This document shows, piece after piece, positions 9,625 to 19,741 of a stretch of DNA of 64,000 bases (positions are counted from its first letter, which is position 1; the number at the start of each line of letters is the position of its first letter). The notes under the pieces are model-generated. The model made no database searches. It saw only the letters and a program-made list of their open reading frames with translations, and had not been told where the DNA came from. Location of the stretch: NCBI GenBank assembly GCA_016713085.1, contig JADJPV010000001.1, positions 434,001 through 498,000 of the forward strand. The letters are read 5' to 3'. Origin of the DNA: Chitinophagaceae bacterium (GTDB lineage Bacteria > Bacteroidota > Bacteroidia > Chitinophagales > Chitinophagaceae). The translations under genes were made by a program, and so were the position numbers.

Positions 9625-10881
9625 ATGGCAGACATTTTTGAGAAGCTGATGAAAAATTCAGGCCCCATTGGCCAGCACAGAGAAAGAGCGCATGGATATT
9701 TTGCTTTCCCTAAACTGGAAGGTGAAATTGGCAGCCGCATGATGTTTCGTGGTAAGGAAAAGATTGTGTGGAGTTTGAACAACTATCTCGGTCTTGCCAA
9801 CCACCCCGAAGTTCGTAAGATTGACGCTGAAGCAGCTAAAGAATGGGGACTTGCCTACCCGATGGGAGCACGCATGATGAGTGGCAACTCCAACTATCAT
9901 GAACAATTAGAAAAAGAACTGGCTGAATTTGAACATAAAGAAGATGCTATCCTGATGAATTTCGGTTATCAGGGTATCATGAGTGCCATTGATGCTATTT
10001 GTGGCCGCCATGATGTAATTGTGTATGATGCAGAAAGTCATGCATGTATCATTGATGGTTTACGCTTACATCCCGGCCACCGTTATGTGTACAAACACAA
10101 TGATGTCGCTGACTGTGAGAAACAATTGCAGAGAGCAACTGCGTTACTTGAAAAACAGGGATCAGGTGGAATTTTAGTGATTACTGAAGGTGTGTTTGGA
10201 ATGGCAGGCGATCAGGGAAAGCTGAAAGAAATCGGTGCTTTGAAAAAACAATATGATTTTCGTTTAATGGTTGATGATGCACATGGTTTTGGAACATTGG
10301 GTAAAACAGGTGCAGGTGCAGGCGAAGAGCAGGGTTGCCAGGATACTATTGATCTTTACTTCAGCACATTTGCCAAATCAATGGCTTCTATCGGTGCTTT
10401 CATGGCCGGGCCAAAAGTGATCATTGATTATATCCGTTATAATATCCGCTCACAGATATTTGCCAAGAGCTTACCCATGCCAATTGTACTGGGCAACTTA
10501 CGACGTTTGGAAATGCTGAAAACAATGCCTGAGCTGAAAGAGAAATTATGGAGCAATGCAATTAAACTGCAAACAGGATTAAAAGAAAGAGGATTTGATA
10601 TTGGTAATACAGACAGTCCGGTAACTCCTGTTTATATGACCGGCGGTGTTGAAGAAGCAACTGCAATGGTGATGGATTTGAGAGAGAACTATCACATCTT
10701 CGCTTCCATTGTTGTGTATCCTGTTATTCCAAAAGGACATATCATTTACCGCTTGATTCCTTCAGCTGCACATACAGATGCAGACATTGAAGAAACCCTG
10801 CAAGCATTCACAGAAACAAAAGCAAAGCTTGATGCAGGTGCGTATAAATCAGAAGTAATTCCTGATATGGCAAAAGCATAA
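9625..10881 (+). CDS. Alpha-oxoamine synthase, serine palmitoyltransferase or cysteate acyltransferase type
   Basis: This is a PLP enzyme of the alpha-oxoamine synthase family, which joins an amino acid to an acyl thioester with loss of CO2. Visible features are the SLNNYLGLANHPEV opening, the MMSGNSNYHEQLE segment, VIVYDAESHACIIDG (cofactor stacking His), VDDAHGFGTLG (PLP Asp) and STFAKSMAS with the Schiff-base Lys. Length 418 aa. In Bacteroidota this subtype makes the long-chain base of sphingolipids (from serine) or of capnine-type sulfonolipids (from cysteate). The N-terminal segment reminds me of the flavobacterial cysteate acyltransferase, but substrate choice cannot be settled here. 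It is monocistronic, between a promoter and a strong terminator. Confidence 0.75.
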   Translation: MADIFEKLMKNSGPIGQHRERAHGYFAFPKLEGEIGSRMMFRGKEKIVWSLNNYLGLANHPEVRKIDAEAAKEWGLAYPMGARMMSGNSNYHEQLEKELAEFEHKEDAILMNFGYQGIMSAIDAICGRHDVIVYDAESHACIIDGLRLHPGHRYVYKHNDVADCEKQLQRATALLEKQGSGGILVITEGVFGMAGDQGKLKEIGALKKQYDFRLMVDDAHGFGTLGKTGAGAGEEQGCQDTIDLYFSTFAKSMASIGAFMAGPKVIIDYIRYNIRSQIFAKSLPMPIVLGNLRRLEMLKTMPELKEKLWSNAIKLQTGLKERGFDIGNTDSPVTPVYMTGGVEEATAMVMDLRENYHIFASIVVYPVIPKGHIIYRLIPSAAHTDADIEETLQAFTETKAKLDAGAYKSEVIPDMAKA

Positions 10882-10902
10882 TACTTTAACAGTAAGCAAT
10901 AA

Positions 10903-10939
10903 AAAAGAGAGGCGGTTTCAATGAAACCGCCTCTCTTTG
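10903..10939. terminator. Bidirectional terminator
   Basis: The perfect 14-bp arms AAGAGAGGCGGTTT / AAACCGCCTCTCTT enclose a 5-nt loop, with an A-run before and T-rich DNA after. It serves the plus-strand oxoamine synthase gene and the convergent lolA-like gene. Confidence 0.85.
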
Positions 10940-10958
10940 ATATAAATTATTTATTGTG

Positions 10959-11624
10959 TTATCTTAAATCAACCACCTCAACACCGGGATATTTTTTCTT
11001 ATCAAAAATAAATTGTGCATCAGCTACGGTTGCGTTACCGTTGAATGTAGAAACGGTATACGTGTATTTATTTCCGCTTTTCTCCAGCACTTTTGTACTG
11101 AAAATAGCCTGCGTTTTTTTATCAACCCAAACAAGTACTTTAAAGAATGACTTTGATTTATCGTAAGGTGTTAATTCAATTTCCTGCAATGTTTTACCGG
11201 CTTCTTTCTTATCACCGTTTAACTTATACAGGTAGTCCTTGTCGTAAAAATTAGAAAATAATTTCTGCGGAGTAATGCTGCTTTGTGAAGGATCGTATTT
11301 TGAAATAGTTACTTCGTTTGCAGTTTTATCGTAGGTCCAGATGGTTGTACCATCACAATAAATATCCTGTCCTCCAGTAATGGAAACACGGTACTTGTTG
11401 CCTTTCATAAACAAAGAGCCTTTTTTAATTCCCAGCACTTTTCCCTTTCCATCTTCATTTTTAAATGAGAACAAAGCCTGTACTGCTTTAAAGGTTTTAA
11501 ATTTTGCACTTACGGCATCAAGAATTTTTTTTGCCTCAGGATCGCTCTGTCCCATGTTTTTTGGCTGAGCGAAACTCATTACAGCAAGGATCATTACTAC
11601 GGCAAGTGAAACAAATTTCTTCAT
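10959..11624 (-). CDS. LolA-like outer-membrane lipoprotein carrier protein
   Basis: This exported protein of about 221 aa starts at ATG 11624 (MKKFVSLAVVMILAVMSFAQ, a signal peptide). The mature part has the LolA/LolB pattern: an early helix AKKILDAVSAKFKTFKAVQALFSF, then beta strands with YDKTANEVTISKYDP and LFSNFYDKDYLYKL. LolA escorts lipoproteins across the periplasm to the outer membrane. It lies just downstream of ftsK on the same strand, a pairing I have seen in related Bacteroidota. It has its own promoter (11661-11668) and a terminator. Assignment to the family is good; true LolA function is inferred. Confidence 0.8.
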   Translation of the reverse strand: MKKFVSLAVVMILAVMSFAQPKNMGQSDPEAKKILDAVSAKFKTFKAVQALFSFKNEDGKGKVLGIKKGSLFMKGNKYRVSITGGQDIYCDGTTIWTYDKTANEVTISKYDPSQSSITPQKLFSNFYDKDYLYKLNGDKKEAGKTLQEIELTPYDKSKSFFKVLVWVDKKTQAIFSTKVLEKSGNKYTYTVSTFNGNATVADAQFIFDKKKYPGVEVVDLR

Positions 11625-11660
11625 TCTGTCGGTTTTCAATGTGTATTAAAATTGAGGCCG

Positions 11661-11668
11661 CAAAGATA
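11661..11668 (-). promoter_or_regulatory. Bacteroidota -7 element of the lolA-like gene
   Basis: TATCTTTG on the minus strand, 36 bp from the proposed start, matches TAnnTTTG. It lies in the spacer after the ftsK stop, so the lolA-like gene can be transcribed independently. Confidence 0.65.
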
Positions 11669-11726
11669 AGCAGAAGCCCCCTGTTTTAAATGATTCAATG
11701 TTTTTTGCAGCAGCAACTTTAACAGC

Positions 11727-14261
11727 TTACCCTAACATCTCAAGGTGCTGGTTAAGTTCGGCCTCGGTTTTAATCAGCACATCCCTTGCCTTACTACCCT
11801 GGCTTCCCCCAACAATTCCTGCAGCTTCCAGCTGATCCATTAACCTGCCTGCACGGTTATAGCCCAGCTTCATTCTTCTTTGCAGAAGTGATGTTGACCC
11901 AACCTGGTTCTGTACAATCAATCTTGCAGCATCTTCAAACAACTGATCCCTGTCGCTTAAATCAAAATCCTTTCCTTCCAGTTCCTTTTCATCAACATAC
12001 TCCGGCAGTAAAAATGCCTGCGGGTATCCTCTTTGTTTACTGATGAATGATACAATCTCATCTACTTCAGGTGTATCAACAAACGCACACTGTAAACGGG
12101 TGAGTTCGCCATTATAGCTGATCAGCATATCACCTTTACCAATCAACTGCTCTGCACCGCCAATATCAAGAATGGTACGACTGTCAATCTTTGACGATAC
12201 TTTAAATGCAATTCTTGCAGGGAAGTTAGCCTTAATTGTACCGGTAATAATATTAACAGAGGGACGTTGTGTTGCAATGATCAAATGAATACCAACAGCA
12301 CGTGCCAGCTGTGCAAGTCGTGCAATCGGCATTTCAATTTCCTTACCTGCCGTCATGATCAAATCAGCAAACTCATCAATTACCAATACAATGAATGGTA
12401 AATACTGATGGCCTTTCTGCGGATTAAGTTTGCGTGCAACAAATTTTTCATTGTACTCCCGCAGGTTTCGGCAACCTGCTTCTTTCAGCAAATCATACCG
12501 GTTATCCATTTCAATACATAATGCATTCAGCGTATTGATTACTTTTTTGGTATCTGTTATAATTGCATCTTCTTCCCCCGGAAGTTTTGCCAGGAAATGA
12601 TTTTCAATATGACGGTATAAACTCAGCTCCACTTTCTTTGGATCAACCAGTACCAGCTTTAATTGTGAAGGATGCTTTTTATACAGCAATGAAACAAGAA
12701 TGGCATTTAACCCAACTTATTTACCCTGCCCTGTTGCACCTGCCATTAACAGGTGAGGCATGGTTGTTAAATCAACAATGAAATTTTCATTGTCAATTTT
12801 TTTGCCAATGGCTATCGGCAATCCAAAATTATTGTGCTGAAATTTTTCTGATGATAACAGTGATTTCATACTGACCACTGTCTTCTTTATATTCGGCACT
12901 TCAATACCAATAGTTCCTTTATCCGGAATTGGCGCAATGATACGGATGCCCAATGCAGCAAGACTTAATGCAATATCATCTTCCAGGTTTTTAATTCTTG
13001 AAATACGTACCCCGGCTGCAGGTACAATTTCATACAGTGTTACAGTTGGACCAACTGTTGCAAATATTTTCTGAATTTCAATGTCGTAATTACGGAGTGT
13101 ATTAATGATCTGGTTTTTGTAATTCTCCAGTTCATGCGGGTCCTGGATAATTTTTTCACTGCCATGATTCTCCAGTAAATTGAGTGAAGGAAATTTATAA
13201 TCTTTCAGATCAAGAAAAGGATCATAAGGCGGCAGATTTTCAACAGCCTTTTTATCTTTTATTACTTCTTCATCCAACTCTTCCGTTTCTGCTGCATTTT
13301 TAATTTCCAGCGCAAGATTATTAGCTGCTTCATCATCTGCTTCCTGCCTCTTTGATTTTACCGGAGGAGGAATGGTAAAATCAATCACAGGCTCCTGGTT
13401 AATTTCCATCGGCAGTACCGGTTCATCAAAAGAAAACTGATCGTTGATTGTTTGTTCCTCTCTTTCTGTGACGGAAAAATCATTCAACGGATTTTTAAGT
13501 TCTTCTTCTTTAGGAACTGGCATAAAGGCCGTTTCCTTTTTCAATTGATTTGCTTTTTTTTCTGCGGCAGTTTCTTTTGCATCAGTAAGATCAAACACAA
13601 CAGGTCCGTCATTTTCTTCCGGAAGAAGATCGTTTGCAGGAATTTCTTTTATCTTTTTAGCCGGCAGTTTAAATACCGGGTTAAATCTCCAAATGAAATA
13701 AGAAATAGCTGCTACTGATAAAACAATTCCTGTTCCTGCTGTACCGGCAAAACCGGTCAGCCAGTCGGATGCATATTTACCAAATGCCCCACCCCATGGA
13801 AATTGCTGTGCATGCAGAAAAAACGAAAAGAATACCGGCAGTACAATTAAACCAACCAGCACATATTTTATGTTTCGTGCTAGTGAAAACAGTTTCTTGC
13901 CGAACAGGAAATTAGCGCCAATGATAAAAAAGAAGGTACATACAAGATAGGAAGCAACCCCAAACCCTTTATAGAAAAACAGGTGCGACAGCCAGGCACC
14001 TAAACGCCCAAGCAAATTCTCCACCTTCATTTCTTCATTAAACAAAACACCTGAAGAATAACGGATGAATTTATCCTGGTCTTCCTTCCAGGTAAATAAA
14101 TAGGAGGTAAATGAAATAAATAAAACAAGCGAAATGATGAGAAAAATGATGCCTGCAATTTTATGCGTACGCTCATCCTTCACCAGTTCTTTTACAGAAA
14201 CCTGTTCCTCCTTTTCCTGCTTTAACTGTCCAGGATTTTCTTTTTTCTTCTTTTCTTTCAT
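11727..14261 (-). CDS. ftsK: DNA translocase FtsK, in-frame stop in Walker A
   Basis: FtsK is the septum-anchored, DNA-pumping ATPase that clears and unlinks chromosome ends during division. The N-terminal region has about four membrane helices, then a linker rich in acidic residues and lysine, the alpha domain, the RecA-like motor (VLVDPKKVEL, FIVLVIDEFADL, IATQRPS) and the C-terminal winged-helix gamma domain (LLQRRMKLGYNRAGRLMDQLE). The Walker A reads GATGQGK, then TAA (12717-12719) where Ser is expected; the frame then continues with VGLNAILVSLLYKK. This is a C-to-A type change (TCA to TAA), not an indel. I use ATG 14261; ATG 14276 is possible but is closer to the promoter. About 844 aa. 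Confidence 0.9.
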
Positions 14262-14281
14262 GCGGTTACCGGCCATAAAAA

Positions 14282-14289
14282 CAAAGATA
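14282..14289 (-). promoter_or_regulatory. Bacteroidota -7 element of ftsK
   Basis: TATCTTTG on the minus strand lies 20 bp before ATG 14261, which favours that start over the further upstream in-frame ATGs. Confidence 0.6.
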
Positions 14290-14372
14290 AAGAATGCTGC
14301 CATCCCAACCACAGAGAAAAGACTGGCTTAAAATGCCAAAAAGTTTTATCTTAATTGCCGAACTGACGCTTC

Positions 14373-16281
14373 ATGAAAAAAACATACCTGCTTACCTGCT
14401 GCCTTTTGGTCTTGCTTTTCCAGGCGAAGGCCCAAGAGGATACCATTTCCCCGCTGATCAGAACATCTAAAGTAGTAAATGTTCGCTTTCTGCCCGACAG
14501 CCTGACGGTATATATTGATACCAGCAATACTGCTTCTTTCCAAAATATCCACTTTTCGATGTTCCGGAAGCTGGATAAACTGCCCAGGAAGACTATTCCA
14601 AAAGCATTGATGATTGATTCGAAAATTTATATGTTATTCAGGATTGAAAACGATGAACAAACGGCGAGATCGTTTTACGTAACCCCGGGGATTTATTCTA
14701 AGGAAACAACGATTTACACAACAGATTCAATCACCCATCAATGGGTCAAAATACCCGCACAGATTTCGGCTGATATAAAAGAAAAAGCTTACCGGCTGTT
14801 TTCCATACAACCCGGTAAACAAATGACTATTCTTGTACAATGCAGTTATGCCCGTACAAATATTGCAACCCTGAATGCTTACCTGCTGAACCCTGCCTTT
14901 TTTTGATTATCATATCAATTTCATTCAAACACACTGGTTCGGAGTAAATACGTTTACGTTTGTACTTTGTGGTTTGCTGCTGATGATGCTGCTGTTTTCG
15001 CTTTCTAATTATGCCCAGAATTATAAAAGGGAATATTTATATTATTCTATTTATGCATTATGCATGGGTTTGTTACTGTGTTTAAAAGCCGTTTATTATA
15101 AACACTCAACGGGCTTCAGTTTCTTTTATGAAGAATACTTTGACTATGCCTTACAGATGATTGGCTATATTTTTTACATCGGTTTTACCCGTATGTTTTT
15201 AAATACCCCCGGAAAGTATCCTACCCTCAACCGCATGTTCATCACTGCTGAAATTGCACTGGCTGTTTTCCTCCTTGTATTTACAATTTTTTACTATGGA
15301 GGATATCCTTACCGCTTCTTATCTGCAACTGAAAATGCAAGTAAGTTCTTTTTGATTTTCCTTGGCATCATGTACATCATACTTGGAATTGTTGAACGCA
15401 ACAGACTCATGAATTATTTATTGGGAGGAAATGTTGCCAATCTTGTTATGGGTGGTATTTCGCAATTCATGATCTCCTTCCCGGCAGCCAGTTTCCTGCC
15501 AACCAAAGGAATCTTCAGGCAGTCGCTGGTGTATTTTGAAGTGGGCATTTTCCTTGAACTGGTATTATTTCTCCTGGGTTTAACTTACAAGAATAAAATT
15601 GAGCTGATTGAAAAAGTAAAGATGGATGAAGCCATCAGGCAGGAAGGTGAGCGGCAGGAATATGAGAAACAAATTGCTGTATTGAGTGCCCAGCAGGATG
15701 AACGCAGCCGCATTTCTGCCGACATGCATGATGAGTTGGGAAGCGGTGTTACAGCCATCCGGCTGCTGAGCGAAATTGCCAGACAAAAAACAAAGGACAA
15801 GCCAGTTGAAGAAATTTCAAAGATTTCTTACAATGCCAATGAACTCATGACCAAGATGAATGCCATTATCTGGAGTATGAACCCGGGCAATGATTCAGTG
15901 AATGGCCTGGTTGCTTATATCAGATCCTATGCATCGGAATATCTCGAAAACTTTGATATACAATATCACATTATTGTACCATCAGAAATACCGGAGAAAG
16001 ATGTGTCCGGCGTGAAAAGAAGAAACATTTTCCTTGTTCTGAAAGAATCACTTAACAATATAATGAAGCATGCCAATGCATCTGAAGTTACAGTGACGAT
16101 ACAATTCAATCATCAAATGGTAGTTGAAATAAAAGACAATGGAAAAGGAATTGACAGTGAGAAACTGAACCAGTTTGGGAATGGTTTAAAAAATATGCAG
16201 CGTCGTATGGAAAGTATTGGAGGCAGTTTCAATATAACATCACACAACGGCACAACCACTAAACTGGAAATCCCCATTTAA
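14373..16281 (+). CDS. 7TMR-DISM sensor histidine kinase, frameshifted
   Basis: A membrane sensor kinase of about 635 aa. In order: signal peptide (ends FQAKAQ), an extracellular 7TMR-DISM sensing domain (to about residue 175), seven membrane helices (about 185-400), a short coiled coil, a HisKA_3 dimerisation domain with phosphoacceptor His in ISADMHDELGSG, and a HATPase domain (N box LKESLNNIMKHA, G1 box IKDNGKGI). The frame breaks in a T7 run (14898-14904). With T6 the protein runs through NPAFFDYHINFIQTHWFG into the membrane region. Such kinases usually pair with NarL/LuxR-type regulators, but none is adjacent. The ligand is unknown. It is divergent from ftsK. Confidence 0.85.
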
Positions 16282-16673
16282 GAACGGGAAAGCTTGTTCA
16301 CTCCCATAAATAAACATAACCATCCTGCAATAAAAGACACCCCGCCTAATGGTGTAATGGCGCCGATCCAGTTCATACTTTCAATGGAGGCAGCTTTAAA
16401 AAAAGTCATTGTGTATAGTGAGCCGCTGAACAAAATAATTCCTGCTATAAATAAATAGCCTGCTCTTGTAAACCAGTTGACAGCATTCTGCCTGCTGAGC
16501 AGGCTTGCAATTGCCAGAGCAAATACATGAAAGAAATGATACAATACACCTGTTTGATAAGTATGAATTGCTTTCTCATCAACCATTTCTTTCAGTGCAT
16601 GTGCGCCAAATGCACCCAATGCAACTGCCAGTGCTCCCAGTAAAAAAGATAGTTTCAGAAAATTATTTGCCAT
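16278..16673 (-). CDS. DUF423 family membrane protein
   Basis: A small integral membrane protein of 131 aa with four hydrophobic segments and the DUF423 signatures LGALAVALGAFGAHALK at the N-terminus and YHFFHVFALA in the middle, as in E. coli YgdD and eukaryotic TMEM256. No biochemical function is established for the family. Its 5' end overlaps the aroK 3' end by 11 bp, so the two are probably co-transcribed and translationally coupled. Its 3' end overlaps the convergent kinase gene by 4 bp. Confidence 0.88.
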   Translation of the reverse strand: MANNFLKLSFLLGALAVALGAFGAHALKEMVDEKAIHTYQTGVLYHFFHVFALAIASLLSRQNAVNWFTRAGYLFIAGIILFSGSLYTMTFFKAASIESMNWIGAITPLGGVSFIAGWLCLFMGVNKLSRS

Positions 16674-17172
16674 GTCTTCTTATGATTTTTTGAAAATTGT
16701 CGGAGCTGATATGTCCGCCGGGTAAATGATACATTGCCTTTGCATAAAAGCTTTCACGCTGTGCTAATTTCTCTGCAATGAATTCTTCCAGCACTTCGTT
16801 ATTTACATTCGCTATTAATGGTCTGGTTTCTTTTTCTTTCTGCAACCGCTGCGCCAGTTCTGCTGCAGAGCATTTGAGATAAATGGTTACTCCTGCATTA
16901 TTCATTTGCTTCATGTTCTTATGAAAGCAGGGAGCACCGCCACCACAACTCAGGATAAAATTATCCTTCTTCAAAAAAGACTCCAACATCTCTTTTTCTA
17001 TTTTTCGAAGCGCTTGCTCTCCTTTTTCTTCGAAAATGGCCGTTACCTTTTTCCATTCTTTTTTTTCAATCTCTTCGTCAAGATCGTAATGCTTTATGTC
17101 AAATGCTTCGCTCCACTTTGCACCCCAGTGAGTTTTTCCACTGCCCATAAATCCAATCAGGAAATAACGCAT
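16663..17172 (-). CDS. aroK: Shikimate kinase
   Basis: Shikimate kinase phosphorylates shikimate at the 3-hydroxyl in the aromatic amino acid pathway. The 169-aa protein has Walker A GFMGSGKTHWG (residues 7-17), the DLDEEIE shikimate-binding segment, the CGGGAP loop and the lid region ending in ETRPLI. The P-loop reads GKTH where GKST is usual; Thr still occupies the Mg-binding position, so activity is plausible. It starts at ATG 17172 and overlaps the DUF423 gene. Confidence 0.9.
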   Translation of the reverse strand: MRYFLIGFMGSGKTHWGAKWSEAFDIKHYDLDEEIEKKEWKKVTAIFEEKGEQALRKIEKEMLESFLKKDNFILSCGGGAPCFHKNMKQMNNAGVTIYLKCSAAELAQRLQKEKETRPLIANVNNEVLEEFIAEKLAQRESFYAKAMYHLPGGHISSDNFQKIIRRHGK

Positions 17173-17351
17173 TTAGTTCTTGTTTACTGCGAAGTTAAAT
17201 GAAAACTGTTCTTAATACCGACGAGACATACTAAATACTCCAATCAATCTAACTGAAACAGAATGCCTGTCGGTATTATGCCGGAAACTTGTGGTATAAT
17301 TTATAAATCCAATTGGCATAACAGCATATACTTCCATTTAATCATCAGCAC

Positions 17352-17382
17352 AAAAAAGCCCGTTGTTTTGCAACAACGGGCT
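17352..17382 (-). terminator. Intrinsic terminator downstream of rpsA
   Basis: On the minus strand, AGCCCGTTGTT / AACAACGGGCT form a strong hairpin followed by six T residues, 27 bp past the rpsA stop codon. Confidence 0.88.
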
Positions 17383-17408
17383 GTATAAGAATATCAGTAA
17401 AGAATTAC

Positions 17409-19313
17409 TTATTCTTCGCTTTTGCTTTCTTCAGCATCACTGTCTAACTTTTTCTTCAAGTCAGCAAGAATACCTAAATCACCAAGCGTAGTTTTCTCTA
17501 CTTTGCTCTGTACGTCTTTCACCGCTTTCTTGGTACGTACAGCATCTGCCTGCTTTTCTTTCATCTCTGCATTCTTCTCTTCGGCAATTGCTTTTTCCCA
17601 AATGCGTGCATGACTGATTACTACACGTTTTTCGTTACGGTCGAATTCGATCACAACAAACTGTGCAGTTTCATCCTGCAATACCTGCTTGCCATCTTCC
17701 TTATTCAGGTGACGGTTAGGAGCGAATCCTTCGATACCATAAGGTAACTGAACGAGTGCGCCCTTGTCATCCTTCTTGGTTACATGACCTTCATGAATTG
17801 TTCCAATAGCGAATGTTTCTTCAAGCGCATTCCAGGGATCTTCTTCCAGCTGTTTGTGGCCTAACTGCAGTTTGCGGTTTTCCTTGTCAATGCTGAGGAT
17901 CATAACATCAATTTCCTGACCAACCTTAGTGTACTCACCAGGATGATTGAAACGTTTTGTCCAGCTCAGATCACTGATGTGGATCATTCCACCAATACCA
18001 GCTTTCAGTTCAACAAACACCCCGTAAGGAGTGATGTTTTTAACCAATCCTTTATGCTTGCTTTCAACAGGGAATGTTTCTTCAATTGTGCTCCATGGAT
18101 CCTGGCTCATCTGCTTAATGCTTAAGCTCATCTTACGGGCATCTTTATCAAGCGTTACAATTTTCGCTTCATGTTCGTCGCCCATTTTGAAGAATTCTTT
18201 TGCATTTACAGGAGTATTAGCCCAGCTGATTTCACTTACGTGAACCAGACCTTCAACACCCGGCATGATTTCTAAGAAAGCACCGTAGTCTTCAATGTTT
18301 ACTACTTTACCTTTCAATGTATTTCCTTCAACGATGTCTGCACTCAGGGTATCCCAAGGATGCGGAGTCAATTGTTTCAGACCAAGGCTGATACGTTTTT
18401 TATCATCGTCGAAATCAAGAACTACAACATTCAGTTTCTGATCCATCTTCAGTACTTCTGTAGGATGGTTGATACGACCCCAGCTGATACCAGTGATATA
18501 CAGCAAGCCATCAACACCACCAAGGTCAAGGAACGCACCGAACTCGGTAATGTTCTTGATAGTACCTTCCAGTACCTGACCTTTTTCCAGTTTACCCATG
18601 ATCACTGCACGTTGCGCTTCAATATCGCTTTCAATCAGTGCTTTGTGACTTACAACAGCGTTCTTAATGGTTTCGTTAATCTTCACCACTTTAAACTCCA
18701 TTGTTTTACCAACAAACTGATCGTAATCTGTTACCGGTTTCACATCGATTTGTGAACCTGGTAAGAATGTTTCCATTCCAAATACATCCACGATCAAGCC
18801 ACCTTTTGTTTTGCTTGTAACTGTACCGGTAACAATTTCACCAGTTTTGTGTACTTCAACAATACGCTCCCATGCACGTGTAATACGGGCAAGCTTGCGG
18901 CTGAGGTGCAGGTTACCTTCCCTGTCTTCTTTTTCCACCACCATTACTTCAACAGTATCACCAACTTTAAAACCTGGTAAGTCTCTGAACTCGTTAAGAG
19001 AAACTAAACCATCACTTTTAAAACCGATGTTAACTACTGCATCTGTTTTGGTTAAGGCAACGATCTGGCCATCTACCATTTCGCCATCGTTCACCTGTTT
19101 GAATGTGCCATCATAAACAGCATCGTACTTTTCACGTTCTGCTTTGTTGTAAATAGCCACATTGCGTTTGTCACGGCTCCAGTCGAAATCATCATGTGCA
19201 GTTTGCACAAACACAGGTGCTTTTGTTGTCGCTGCAGATGCTTCAGTAACCTCGGTTACGGCAGCATTCTCCTGTGCATCAGCGTTTGAGTTAAGAATTT
19301 CATTTTCAGACAT
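17409..19313 (-). CDS. rpsA: 30S ribosomal protein S1
   Basis: S1 binds mRNA on the small subunit and helps start translation; in Bacteroidota, where Shine-Dalgarno sequences are weak, it is especially relevant. The 634-aa protein has an Ala/Thr/Glu-rich N-terminal leader and six S1 RNA-binding repeats (roughly residues 76-145, 157-220, 245-315, 332-402, 418-488 and 505-570). Typical repeat signatures are GAFLDLGGVDGLLYITGISW, YGAFLEIMPGVEGLVHVSEI and YGVFVELKAGIGGMIHISDL. The tail is Lys/Glu-rich. It is a single-gene unit with its own promoter and terminator, and the frame is intact. Confidence 0.96.
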   Translation of the reverse strand: MSENEILNSNADAQENAAVTEVTEASAATTKAPVFVQTAHDDFDWSRDKRNVAIYNKAEREKYDAVYDGTFKQVNDGEMVDGQIVALTKTDAVVNIGFKSDGLVSLNEFRDLPGFKVGDTVEVMVVEKEDREGNLHLSRKLARITRAWERIVEVHKTGEIVTGTVTSKTKGGLIVDVFGMETFLPGSQIDVKPVTDYDQFVGKTMEFKVVKINETIKNAVVSHKALIESDIEAQRAVIMGKLEKGQVLEGTIKNITEFGAFLDLGGVDGLLYITGISWGRINHPTEVLKMDQKLNVVVLDFDDDKKRISLGLKQLTPHPWDTLSADIVEGNTLKGKVVNIEDYGAFLEIMPGVEGLVHVSEISWANTPVNAKEFFKMGDEHEAKIVTLDKDARKMSLSIKQMSQDPWSTIEETFPVESKHKGLVKNITPYGVFVELKAGIGGMIHISDLSWTKRFNHPGEYTKVGQEIDVMILSIDKENRKLQLGHKQLEEDPWNALEETFAIGTIHEGHVTKKDDKGALVQLPYGIEGFAPNRHLNKEDGKQVLQDETAQFVVIEFDRNEKRVVISHARIWEKAIAEEKNAEMKEKQADAVRTKKAVKDVQSKVEKTTLGDLGILADLKKKLDSDAEESKSEE

Positions 19314-19350
19314 AAAATTGTCCCGATTTTGTTTTTTTGATTCGGGGGTG

Positions 19351-19358
19351 CAAAGATA
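19351..19358 (-). promoter_or_regulatory. Bacteroidota -7 element of rpsA
   Basis: TATCTTTG on the minus strand, 37 bp upstream of the rpsA ATG, matches TAnnTTTG. Confidence 0.7.
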
Positions 19359-19489
19359 GGGTAAAACCCTTTTGGGGCAGCGGTTTTGAGGGTAAAAAAC
19401 AGGAAAAAGACAGGGTTGAAAATGTTAGCCTGTAAAGGGGTTGAATTACAGGGGTAAAGTACAGAACTGCATCGTAAAAAATGATTCCT

Positions 19490-19741
19490 GTAATTGTTCA
19501 AGCGACTGTAGATATCGTTCAAGACGCTGCAGAATGTAATAAAGGCAGTGCAGAATGAAAAAAAGACAGCGCAGCTGTGAATAAAGAAACTGCGGATGTG
19601 AATAAAGTTGTTGCAGATATCGTTCAAGACGCTGCGGAATGAAATAAAGGCAGCGCAGAATGAAAAAAAGGCAGCGTAGATGCCGTTCAAGACGTTGCAG
19701 CTATCGTTCAAGAGACTGCAGAATACGGTTTAAGTGCGTGG
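19490..19741. repeat. Degenerate 21-bp tandem array (about 12 units)
   Basis: Twelve consecutive 21-bp units share a framework such as GATATCGTTCAAGACGCTGCA or GAATGAAATAAAGGCAGCGCA. They fall into two subtypes (a CGTTCAAGA form and an ATAAAGGCA form). The period equals seven codons. Read on the plus strand the array gives heptads such as AADIVQD and ADVNKET, interrupted by TGA codons; read on the minus strand one frame stays open. Two more units occur at 19867-19908. It lies about 180 bp upstream of rpsA, away from its promoter. It is either a decayed coding repeat or a non-coding minisatellite. Confidence 0.85.

Noticed and set aside
19256..19711. A 151-codon minus-strand open frame over the 21-bp array
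   Set aside because: It overlaps the start of rpsA in another frame and owes its length to stop-free repeat units; its residues (Phe/Cys/Ser-rich heptads) do not resemble a protein family, and it has no promoter of its own.
19490..19741. CRISPR array
   Set aside because: The 21-bp units are contiguous and diverged, with no unique spacers between them and no cas genes in the window.
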